Positions 33,620-45,100 of a stretch of 64,000 bases of DNA are shown in pieces. The DNA is from Cardinalis cardinalis (lineage: Eukaryota; Chordata; Aves; Passeriformes; Cardinalidae): positions 5,156,547 through 5,220,546 of the forward strand of contig JACDOX010000038.1 of the NCBI GenBank assembly GCA_014549065.1, given 5' to 3'. Position numbers and translations under genes: made by a program. Every line of letters starts with the position of its first letter. Position 1 is the stretch's first letter. The notes beneath the pieces were generated by a model. That model did not search any database, had not been told where the DNA came from, and saw only the letters and a program-made list of their open reading frames with translations.

Positions 33620-36600
33620 ACGGGCCGGGGCGGGCGGTGCCGCCTCAGGGGGACGCCGGCGCTGCGAGTGCCCGTTCTGCGGGATTTTTGCGGGATCCCG
33701 GGATCAGTTAAATTGGAATAAACCCTCTGAGAGCAGCGAGTCTAGCCTTCACATGCTCTGGGTCACGGCCTCCGTCGCTGCCCTGCCACTGAGATATCCC
33801 GGAGGCAATCCACCAACATGAGAAGTTTAGAAAGGCTTTTTTTGATATTGGTCCCTGGGTTTTATCCAAGGAAAAGAAACCAGCGCACGGAGTCAATGGC
33901 AATAGGGAGCGGCAGGGACTTGTGAGGGTCCGGCGTCTCCACAGGACCGGCTGCTTTCTGCTCTCCCACACGAGCTAACTCATTAAATCAGAGGAAATTA
34001 ATTAAATGCCAGCTGGAACGTACAGGAAGGTACTCTCTTACTAACATGCAGAAATCACTGCTGTTCACATCACTGGAATCTTAATTCAGTGCAAAGTACA
34101 GGGATGGCAAGCTGAGGAAGGAGAACGAGTGTTTCTCAACTCAATAGCCGAACTGCAGCTGGGCAGATAAAATGGCCTCGTTATTCCATCCACAACACCA
34201 CTGTGGCATTTTCATTATTTTTTATCCTGATTCTTCTGTGGTTCTGGCATGAGAGAGAAATAAAAATCTACAAAATATTACTACCTTTTCACTTCCCCCT
34301 TCATTTCACCGATATGCTGTATTTTGTCTTAATGTAGACATAAACATACCAAGGCAGAAGTTAGATCCTTCTAGCTTTTCCTTGTAGCAACCTGTGACAT
34401 GGACATCTAGTCCTACCTGTAATCCTGCATTTTGGCATGCTTGCCTTTTTGCTGGGCTGTATTTGCTTTGCTGGCCATCTTCTCTTAACAGTGGTCAAGA
34501 AATCCTTCTTGTCCTCCTATGCATTAATCGGCCACAGNGTGACCTTCAGTCTTCCTCCACATTCCAGGGGAAGTTTTGTGAAAATGGCTGCTATTCTCAA
34601 AGGACAGGCAGAGGGGAATGTTAGGCAGCCAAGAGGAAGAAAGCCAGGTTACTTTCCAGTGGCTGTGGTTCCTGGATATTTGGAGGGTTTTATTTCAGAT
34701 GTATACATTTACAGTGTGGAGGTTTGCAGAACAAAGTGGAACCAGATTTGTTTTTACTGAAGCCATACTCAGAGGGGGCACACGAGCTCTACCTTCTGTC
34801 CCATCGTGTACATAATCACAAGCTAGCAGTGCACTGTGGGGAGGCTCAACAGCAGAAGTACCAAAGAAAAGACAGCTGGAAAAGGAGGAAGGATGGAAAA
34901 TAGGTAGCAATTGTGACAATGGATCTTATAGCTTAGAGAGCTGCACTTAGTTGTTATTATTTTTCTTCTAAGATCCAGTCCATAAATGCTGGGTGAGTCC
35001 AGTACCTCTCTGTGTCATACACTTTCTGGGGGATGTGCAACTGGTTTTTTTCAAAAAGAAAATTATTCTATTAAAGGTATTAGTGTTCCACGGTGCCTTG
35101 GCAGTCATGGAAATGTGGCTGAAAGAGTGGTACCCCAGGCAGGAAGCTCCCAGCACATGGAACCAAAATCTACTGCAGCTCAGAACAGCCACAGCAAGGA
35201 ATCCCCCAGGATGACTTATGGGACATTACACACCAATAAAAAATGGTCTTCTTGGTATCCAGTGTTCAAAGATGGCTCAGCCACAGAGATGGGAAGATTA
35301 GTGAATAAAGCAGATGTTAATTTCTTCATTTGGATGGAATTCTGCCATCATTGGAGGAATTATGGGACGAGCCCAAAGAGCTATCCTAACTGGGAATGAG
35401 GCTGTACAGCTGACAGAAGTCTCTGAATCTTTGCTAGGTGGAAAAAATGGCCGTGAAGAAAGGTATGTGCAACAGCAGACAAGGACTCAAATGGCTGTCC
35501 CAGGAAGGGTGTGAGGACAAAGCTCAGATCCTGTGGAAATTAAAGAATTGTCATCAGACACTTTCACAACACAGCCTGTTCTGGACTGGCTTTGGGCCTT
35601 TCCTAAAGATGATCTCCTGAAAGGATTCAGCTCCACTCCCCTGGCCCCAGTCAGAGGGTCAGACACAGCAGTGCCTGAACCTCTTAGACCCATTTCTTAA
35701 CCTCTGATGAGGAGAGCTGAGATTCTTTTTATCTCTATGAATGTCCATAAAGGAAGGCAAGACTTGACAATAGCAATTTTAATTTTCAGTTTAGTCATTG
35801 ATTCTAGTGTCAGAAACTTCTGCCTGTCTGAAGTGAAAAGCACTGAAACATTGTCCCTGTTTCTGGATCTGTATTTGACCTATCCCTACTGCTTTTCAGT
35901 GCTTGATAAAAGCAAATTTCTGTTCTGCAGTGGATATACCAGGTAAAGAAAGGGAACCAGTGGGAAAAAATCAATGACTCCTTGAAAGGGAAGGGGATTC
36001 TTTTTTAGGGGACCTGTCAAGGTGCCCAGAGAGCACCCAGAGTATTGTTCTTCACTTGAAGTCAGATGGAAGAGAGGAGAGCTGGGTGATGAAGTGATGT
36101 TGAAGTAGCTGGTTCCAGCAGGAGGCTCTCCAGTAACTACTGGAAAACTTAAAGAGCTCCAGTGTCCAAGGGTCTGTAGAGACCTTGATATACCTTGAGT
36201 CATGAAAGTCTCAGAGACACTGTAGACATTTCATTAGTATGACAGCTGGAAGGTACTACAAGGCCAGGAAAAGATTCATTGTGCCAATCACACAGGCTGC
36301 AGGCAAGAAAACAAAGGGGATTTTATGTGTTTCAGAAATTATTCTGTAGGTTTACAGCTGTGGTTAAGCTGACGTCTTCAGATGAGAAAAGGGGAAAGTG
36401 ATCAATACACTGGCATCTCAGATTATTTTTTGTCTATTTTATCAAATGATCTGCAAAATACCACTGTTGCAGTCCCAGGGATGCTAAACAGCTAAAAACA
36501 GTAACATAATCAAGAGAAAAAAGAAAGGAAAGAAAAGAATAAAAGGAATAAAGGAAGGAAGGAAGAAAGGAAGGAAGGAAGAAAGGAAGGAAGAAAGAAA

Positions 36601-39150
36601 GGAAGAAAGAAGTATTAAAAGTGAATTTGAAACACCAATGGCAGCCATCTAAGTCCTCAAAGTTACCTTTTGATTTTCTGTTTGCATTCCTTGCGTGTTT
36701 CTGTGAAACACAGAGCACAAATAGTGGCAGGAAACCAAAGAAGTATCAGCTCTCAGTAGGGCAGCATCTCATCGAGGGAGATGACATGCCCTGTCTGCAC
36801 ACTGCTGCAGAGCCTGGGGGGAAGAACTCTTGAACTGATAGCTAAGCAGAAAGTTAAGTTTTCAGGTGGTTAAAACAAGGCTGCTTTGGTTTTCTTTCAT
36901 GCAGGATCTCCTTAAGGGGTTCTCTGGGAGACCACAGACCTCCTCACTTTGAAAAATAAAACATCCTTGTGCTAAGGCTTATTCTCCCAGATCTTACTTA
37001 TTGCTCTTGGTAGTCTGTGTTTAACTTTATGGAATAAATGAGGTCTATCACTTATCTTTTTGCTACATCTAATAAGTGTGATCTCAATGTGAACCAGATA
37101 CATGTGAAAGACATTAAAACCTCACTGGAACACAGGAACTGCATTATCAGGAATGCGAGCCTGTGGAGCAGCTGCTTCCCTAAAATGTGTGCTGGAGAGT
37201 TTGGGAACGAAAATCCCATCATTCCTGCAACAACTGTTGTTAGCTGGACACTTCAGAACACTCGAGGGCTTGCACCTCTCCACCACCATGGGAGCAATGG
37301 GGGACATCAGGGCCAGTGTTTGTCTCAGGTGTCACATCTTTATTTCCTCCATGTATCAGTGTGTTGCCCAGTGCTGTATGCTTCGAGTACTCGTTATTAC
37401 AGGAGGACACAACAACTTACACAAGCCATTGGCTTGTAGACCCGAGGGGCTAATAAGCTCCTAGTAAGGTAGCCAGGCTGCAGGGTTGTGTTGGGAATGG
37501 TGGCCTTCCAACCTGCAAGGATATGTGCACAGGTTCTCAGACACCCTCTGCTTTGCAGTTTTACATCTTCATAGCAAAGCTTAGAGACAGCCAGCCCACA
37601 CACTTATCCTGGAACATTTCCCATGAAAGACTTACTGGACAAAATAAAAGCCACTGTGGAAATGTTCATTAAAGTGTAAGGCTCTGTCAACATAGAAAAA
37701 TTTAGCTGATACTACCACACACCTAGAAATGTATCTGTATAAACCATTATGCAGATTTGTGAAAAAAATTCCGAGTGGTTTAAATGTTACTTCTATGTAA
37801 TCAAACTGAGACACACAATGACTTTTACATTATACACATGCTTCTGCAGCTGATTCCATCAACAGATCAACATCAAGCACTTCTGGCAGTGCTTTAGCCT
37901 CAGGACAAAACCTGGGCTCCTCTAGGTGAGTTCAACTTTGGAGCAGGGCGGGTTTAGACATCACTGTCCATTTCTGCCCTGTGGAAGAGGCAGTGGGCAA
38001 GACTAATTAGCCCAGTGAACGTGTGCCACAGCCTTTAGTCTCTACAGAAGACCTCAAAAACACAACTGGGAACGGAATGTAGAAAAAACATGGGTAAGTT
38101 TACAAAGAACCCAGAAGAATGGTGTGAACATTTCTGGCTGAACTTCCTTATTTTTCTCAGTGAAGTGTTAACTCAAATGCGCATGAAAAAATGGTTTTAT
38201 ATTGTTTCAGTACCCACAGTTGGGAAAGGAAGACAAATCATTCCAGTTTGCTACAAGTGAAGGCTCGCTTTGTTTTCTTCCAGATACTGGGGAGGCAGGC
38301 AAGGCAAGCCTACATCTCCTGTAGAATTTGGATAACTGCAGGGTTCCCTATGAGCTGCTTTTCAAAGTCTGCTCCTGGACAGCCGAGTTTGCAAAACCTA
38401 AAGGCACCTGAGAGAGCCACCACCAGTCTGGGCAATCACCCAGGGTGGTGTGAGTGGTGTCTAACTCCCACAGCTTACTCCTATAACTTATGTAAAAGAC
38501 ATGAAAGGATGTCNCCCTCTTTTGTCTCCTGAACCGACCTGTTCCTTAATAATCTGGAGAAAGATTCTAAATACAAAGACAGAACTTGACTTCAAATCCA
38601 CTAAAACATACAAGACAGAATACACTGGAAATTAATTTAAGGAGTAAAAAAGTAAAACCAAAAATATTTTTAAAACCTGATTTTCACACTCATGCCAAGG
38701 TTAATCAAGTCCCTCTGAGACTTCCCTTTGAGATACCTATTTCCAACTTATTTGTACGCACTTGCAGTAATGCTGTATAATGGAGCAAGCTTCCAAAGAA
38801 GCCTTTCAGATCTTCCTGCATCCAAACTCTGGCTATAATGCACTTGCGGATGCTTAATTTTAAGTATCATGGAGCTCTATTCCCAGGTCTTATGTGCCCA
38901 TTTTATGGCAGACCAGCACTCGGAGAAAGGTTTTTGGGAACCAACTCCATATCACTTCTTTACGTGCACAGCAAGCATACTGATAGCAGTGTATGTGGGA
39001 AAACAGCACCAGGACTTCCAGGTGTAAAGTCCTGAACACATGTGGTTTCTGGGAGATGGTTCTTGGGAGAAGCCCAGTCCTGCTGCTGTCTGAAATACAT
39101 CAAGAAACACCTTAAGGGGAGAAGAAACAAAAACACAGCAGCCATTTCCT
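33620..39150. other. Intergenic sequence upstream of PWP1
   Basis: No coding exon, RNA gene or CR1 fragment recognised. A GGAA-type microsatellite lies at 36512-36612. Open frames such as 34986-35399 and 37038-37439 have no recognisable protein and no splice context. Confidence 0.55.
36512..36612. repeat. GGAA/GAAA purine microsatellite
   Basis: About 100 bases almost purely A and G, mostly GGAAGGAAGAAA units. GGAA arrays can bind ETS-family factors; no function is shown here. Confidence 0.9.
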
Positions 39151-39171
39151 AGGCTAGAAAACAATGGAATT

Positions 39172-39177
39172 TTTATT
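39172..39177 (-). terminator. Candidate distal minus-strand poly(A) signal
   Basis: AATAAA on the minus strand, followed within 40 bases by GCTGCTGTGTTTTTGTTTC, a strong GT/T-rich downstream element. It could end a very long ABTB3 3'UTR or an unannotated noncoding transcript. Confidence 0.35.
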
Positions 39178-40121
39178 GAACAGAGATGGCTCATAAACAC
39201 ACTCAAAGGAGTTCCACCTGCTGTTCAGCAATATTCATTGCTATCTGATAATAACCTATGGGGGCAGCTGTATAAAACAGGAATAAAATACCAAATTGCT
39301 ATATTCATTAATAACTTTGCCTTCCCAATACAGAACCGTAAGTATTTCAAGTCTGAAAATAGACCACAATTGTTAGCATTTAAACCAAACCAATCATATA
39401 TTTATGATAACAAATATACAAAAAAAGGCAGTCAATATATTAAACATTTAAATCAATAGCATACATTTCTCAGAGGTAAACATTGAGCAAACAAAGCCAC
39501 CGATGATATTCAGGAATAGGTAAAAGTTTCACGGTCAAGCTCCAAACACTGTAGCTTTTCTAAAGCCGTACTGGTATTACACTTTTATCTAGCCCCTACA
39601 TTGAAAACTACGTAGCATGAACATTTGAAAATATAACATTGGCTATCCAGCAGGCAACTGGGAGTTCTCTAAGTCCTCCTTGTGTTTATATTGGAGCACC
39701 TGTGGAGACAGAGGGCAGTAGGAATCAAGCATTTTGTTTTGCAACGTTGGGGTTTGAGTTCTGTTCTAGATGAGCACAACAGGGTCCTCATACCAAACAC
39801 AAATTCCAGCACTGATAAGAGAGTATTTGTCTGACAACCTGCATGAAGAATCAGCCTCACAACTTGCATTAAACAGAATGGGACTTGCACACCCACCTAT
39901 TTACTGAAAGCCTGTGCTATTTCTACTGCACAGAAAAAGTCTCCTTCAGTAGCTGATCTAATGCCTGAGGTTGAAAGCTTGGGATACGTACATACACTCA
40001 AAAATAATGTGATAAATCTACTATCGACAATTAATAAAAGTTTGTATTGCCATATTGCTCACAACATAAATGTACAATTTGCACAAAACATGGCTCTTCA
40101 ACATGAATATTTTGCAAGCTA

Positions 40122-40122
40122 C

Positions 40123-40154
<32 letters not shown>

Positions 40155-40160
40155 ATATGT
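40122..40160. repeat. TA dinucleotide microsatellite
   Basis: About twelve TA units followed by TGTATATATAATATG. A shorter TA run is at 54059-54079. Confidence 0.9.
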
Positions 40161-41190
40161 ATAATTTCTTTTCTTAAAGAATTATATGCCAGAGTGCATG
40201 CAAAGAATTTCAAAGCAGTAGCACAACAGGAGCGATCACTTGTTTATAGGTTACTGAGACCATTCAATACAGAAACAGTGGGATATTAAATAACACACAG
40301 ACAGGTAGGTAGATGTAGGTACACACTGCTTCTTGAGGGACCTTCCCATGTGACACCTGAATCTCAGACCCCTTTGAAAGACCAAACAGGGCTGTGAAGG
40401 TTCTCACACTCTGACAACAAATCACTTCTGTTGGAGATGACAGCAAAGGAGGCACTTGTCCCTTAGCCAGGAGTAGAGGCAAGCAATCTTCTCCATAGCC
40501 AACATCTGTTCCAAATCCTGCTCCTGCATTTCTAAGCAGTGAGTGGTGATCATCTATCCATCCAATGTTTTAGCTGGTCCCAAGCAGTCTCCTGCAACCT
40601 TTACAGCTGGAAATCCAGGACTGAGAAACCGGATCCCCTAAACAGCAGTGCACAGCACTGCCACCATTCTAGTCAGATATGTACAAGGAATGACATGTAT
40701 CCTCTGCTTTAAAATTTACATAGAGTATATACAAATAAAGCTATTCTACCAAGGTGCAAGTTTATTATTCTCTGGTGTGTTCCAATGAAGATTTCTTAAA
40801 AAACTCTTTATACAGACCCACCAGGAAAGTTTACACAAAGTTGACATTTTGTCAAATTCATTATGTAGGCTTCCTTCTGCAAACTCCATAATGGAAACGC
40901 CTGTTACTTTCCCTTGGAGTTCTGCCTGTGCACAGGGCTGGATTTGATAGACTACAGCCATGTCTAATATAATTTCCTTGATTTTAATACATTTTAAACT
41001 CAGATGAAGTGGCAGCGTGTGTTTTGTTTTTTATTCCCCAGGATGTCATCCATCTCTATGAAATGAGGCAGGACATGTAATTAGATGTCAGAGGGATTGT
41101 ATTTAGTGTGCCCAGTCCAGCTTCCCTTGCTTTTCATGGGACTGTGGTGTGTGAAGCTGGCATAGTTTGGCCCTATGTGTATGTCTGGAA

Positions 41191-41246
41191 GTCCTTGGTG
41201 CTATTTTACACTGGCTGAGTCCTTGCTGCTATTTTACACTGGCTGA
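41191..41246. repeat. 28-bp tandem duplication
   Basis: The unit running from GTCCTTG to CACTGGCTGA occurs at 41191-41218 and again at 41219-41246, with a single G/C difference at its eighth base. Confidence 0.95.
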
Positions 41247-42016
41247 TGACAGGTGATGCCCTCAAAAAAAAAAAAAGAAAAGCCCAAATGCAATTTACTA
41301 AACAGTAAACATCAGCCTGATGCACGAAACAGATGGATATGGAATGCAACTTGTCTGAAATTACAATGGTTGTTTTCTTAGGCAGGTCTAAATTCATAAA
41401 AATCTTTCCCATCCCATGCAGGCCTCATTCTGCAGCATGTAAATATATGATACTTCTAATAATAAAAGTCATTGGGAATGCAAAGCCTGTGATCAAGGAG
41501 GAGAAGGAAGGCCTGCCCTCTCCCATTTCTCTTCAGCAAAAACCTCAAGTAACAAAAGTACACGTTTATGATCCCAGATGAAGAAGAGAGGCTGTGTGCA
41601 ATGACAGCAGGATTTGGCCTTCAGCCTTTATGGTGTACCAACCACAACTGTGCAGATGACTGGTTGGGAAATTACATCTGCTAGTGTATTAAAAAACCAT
41701 ACAGCCTTGCAGTAACTCCCATTAAAAATTCCCACTGACTTCAGGAGAGAGACAGAGCAAGAGAGCAGTCTTTAGCAAGGGCATGTTCTGCTCCACTGGA
41801 GTTATGTTCCTCAAAAATCTTTCTGTAATACCATTTTCCTCCATTTTGTAAGCTGATTATATCAAGGCATTCACAGCAGAGGCTTTGCACATGTCCTCTC
41901 AAGCTAAGGGGAGCCTTTCACACTAGAAACAAAGATCTCATTAGTCTTTTTTCTTTTTCAGAGTAATGCAATAATAAAAATCAACTTGCTGGTTTCACAT
42001 GCTGCAGTGCCTTTAT

Positions 42017-42144
42017 ACAGCCTTAACAAAATAAGGTTTTTGTTAAGGCTGTTACAATGCATTTGTCATCTAGCAATGACAAATGAATCGTAATCTCATT
42101 GGAGATTATAAAAGGATCAGCATCAGACAGACATTAAATAATGT
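42017..42144. repeat. Cluster of four short inverted repeats (tandem hairpins)
   Basis: Arm 1: ACAGCCTTAACAAAA (42017-42031) pairs perfectly with 42038-42052, loop 6. Arm 2: CATTTGTCAT (42060-42069) pairs perfectly with 42076-42085, loop 6. Arm 3: TAATCTC (42091-42097) pairs with 42102-42108, loop 4. A smaller ACATTA/TAATGT palindrome is at 42131-42144. The stems are not low-complexity. This could be an old palindromic repeat copy, a conserved noncoding element or a structured RNA; I cannot tell which. Confidence 0.85.
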
Positions 42145-45100
42145 TTAAGATGACCTAAGGTGCACTTGGAGAAGATGCTGTGAGAGTACTTCAGCAATTA
42201 AAAAAAGGATTGAAAAGAAATTAAATACAAACATACCCTTTAAAATAATGTTCAAGTTGTGGACACAGTGGACAAAAGCAAACAAAGCTGCCACCTCAAA
42301 TTATGGCTGAGCTTCTCTATTTTTCATACATTCCCTTCTGCCTTGGTTCTGTGTGCTCTCAGTTAGTCTCTCCAGTGGAAGGGCTTGTGCTGGATCATTA
42401 ACAGCACAAACCAGGAAATTTTCAAAAGCATCTAACACACTCAAGAGAATGACATCTTTGAATGAGCTACAGATGCCTCTCTGTCCTTCTGAGAAAAAAT
42501 ATTTGGTTCCAGAAACATTTGTATTTCTTAGCTATAATCTTTCTCAATCGAAAAACATCTGCCATCCTAATGTCCATACTCTGACTCTGTATTTTGTTTT
42601 TATCCACCGTAAATGGATAAACAAACGGGAAGAAAGTTTCACCTGTGTTGTTAATTACAGATGACTTCAAACATGCCTGTGAAGCCACAAACCAGTATTT
42701 AAGCCACATCTGTGGGATGGAGGACAGGATCTCTGTGTTTGTTGATGATGGCTATTGGGTTATGTGATCTTTCATTTCCTTCTCAATAAAAAGTGAAACG
42801 AAACCTTCACATAAAACCCCAACAAAAGATGACAGCAAACAAAACCACTTTGCTAGAAAAAAACCCCAAACCCAAATTCGTAACAACCATAACAAATGCA
42901 AAACACTCACAACCATTCCTGGGTTTGTATTACACAAATTNGGAGTCCGCCTAAAACTAGCAAAAAATCAAGATCAGCACAATGGTTCTGCACATCTTAT
43001 TTCTGGTACATCCTTTCCTCTTGTTTTCACTTTTCTTTCCTAGCTTCCAGTTCCAAGACATCTCAGGGACAGGTGGAAGTGGATGCGAAGAGGCAGAAAG
43101 GAAGCAAAGAGATGTGCCACAGACAACGCTCTTCTCTATTGACAGGATGCTCACACCAGGATTTCCTAATTTAGGTATTGCTTTCAGGAGTGGATCATTC
43201 TCCATTTAAAGATCAAGACTGTGCTTTCTAATCACAGATANGCATTTGGACTGCAAAGATTTCAAAGGTGACGCAGTATGAAAGAGAGATGGAAAACAGA
43301 CCTAATCCACAGACTAGAGAAATCAATGAAAAGGCTTCCAGCCATTTTAGTGGAGCAAATTTCATCACGCTTTCATGTTTTGGTTTGTGAATGATGTTAT
43401 AGTAGAAACTTAAGCTGTATTTTTTCATAGAACATTCATACATTTTTAACATGTAAATTACTCCTTGAACTCTGTATCAAATATTTGTAAATGCTAAACT
43501 AGGTACAAAGTGAAACCCATTTGGGAAAGTGGAGCAGAGGGACGTTTAGCTGCACTAATGGATATTGCATTAATGCTTAGCGTCAAGGAAGGCTGACTGC
43601 CATTAACAAGAAATCTCATTACAAACATGATTTCACACCTCATAACATATCACATAGATCTATTTACTGTCCATCTCACTTTCTTGAGCATACACACAAT
43701 GATAACGATAGACACAAAATCCAAAGCATTGCACATGCTTCATCTTCCCAATGAAAAAATAACCCAACCAACCAAAAAACAAAACAAGCAAAAAAACTCC
43801 AAAACCCCAAATCCCTCCCAAAACCAGCCAACCAACTCAACACCAAAAACAACACAGAAACAGAAAATTTTCAGCATGGATGATTGGAATTAATTGAATG
43901 TTTTACAATCTCACTTCTGCCATGAATGACTTAAGACGCTTTCCAGACTTTGACCTTAGAGCAAAACATACTCTAAGGATAATCCATGTACAAATAACAT
44001 TACAAGAAGCTTTCAGAGGAGTGGGACTGAAGGACACTGTAGCAGCCCACCTATTACTGGTGGTGGGGAGGGCAGGTTGAGAGAATGTGGTATTTCCTGT
44101 GGGCTTTTCTTTTCCCTCCTCTCTGTGGTAGATGGCAGAGCCTAGAGAGAGCGGGGAAAAAGAGCACTGATCCTAACTTGGGGCTGTAAACAGCAGAGAT
44201 CCATTATTCAGTCTTACCCATAATACCAAAGAGATCAGTAGGAGGAATGTCCTGCATTGCAGAGAGTGGGATTTACTTATTTGGTGTCTGCATAATGCTC
44301 AGCACCTCTGCTTCCCACTGGCACAGCACATATGGCTGCACAACAGCTGCAAGGCTCCAGAGAAATAGGGACAGGAAGCAACCTACTGGCCAAAATGCAC
44401 TGATGGGACTTAAATAGGCCAAGTTTTTCTAGTACTAATTGGAACTTAGCCAGGAACATGAAGTCAAAAAGCTCTGAGATACATTCCTATAGTCCATGTA
44501 TTCTTCAATGGAAAAATGTAACTCAAAACTGAAGTAAGACTGCACATTTTACTGCATCCCCAAATGGCACATTTAGTCANTGTCTTAATAACTGCATGGC
44601 AAAAATCAGTTGCCAAGGAATTGAACTGACTGGGTTAAGCAGGGCATTTGACCAAGAGACTGCTTGGATGCTGGGGAAGCAGCTTTCACTCTGATGAGGC
44701 TCCAGGGGCTTCCTGTGCTCCTTCCTACTTTCTGCCTCACAACCAGCACTGGGGCACAGGAGGCTTTTGACTGTGCTGAGGGGCAAATCCCAGCCTGCAG
44801 GTGTGCTATGAGCTCTTCAAAAGCTATGCAGAACAGAGAGAACCTGACTTTGGAAAGGCTCATCTGAAAGGCTCTCATGCAGTAAGCTACAGGATATTCA
44901 ATTTATCCACTGCTGGGAAGGGGAAAGGNTAAGGCTGGACTCTCTTGAACCTGCAGCTTTATTAAGTCCAGATGTTTTGAAACATGTTAATCTGTTCCTG
45001 CCAGAATAAGGTTTTGACCTTAATTAATTAAAATGACCTCCTAACACACTGGATTTTCCTATAGTGGCAGTCTCTTTTTTTATTTCTGAGCATCTCCCTT

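Larger units (their letters stand above)
32640..33700. promoter_or_regulatory. PWP1: CpG island at the PWP1 promoter
   Basis: Sharp rise in G+C and CpG compared with both flanks, covering PWP1 coding exons 1 and 2 and the upstream region. No TATA box near the start. GC boxes appear at 33303-33309 and 33372-33380. No divergent coding gene is seen to its right. Confidence 0.85.
39178..42016. other. Unassigned AT-rich interval
   Basis: No coding exon or transposon recognised. Contains a TA microsatellite at 40122-40160 and a 28-bp duplication at 41191-41246. It may be transcribed on the minus strand if the poly(A) signal at 39172 is used. Confidence 0.5.

Noticed and set aside
33367..33711. Open frame through the N gap and G-rich repeats, reading Thr-Gly-Pro-Glu-Gly-Ala-Gly units
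   Set aside because: The repeat unit is 21 bp, a multiple of three, so any stop-free frame stays open; it also crosses unknown bases. No start context or homologue.
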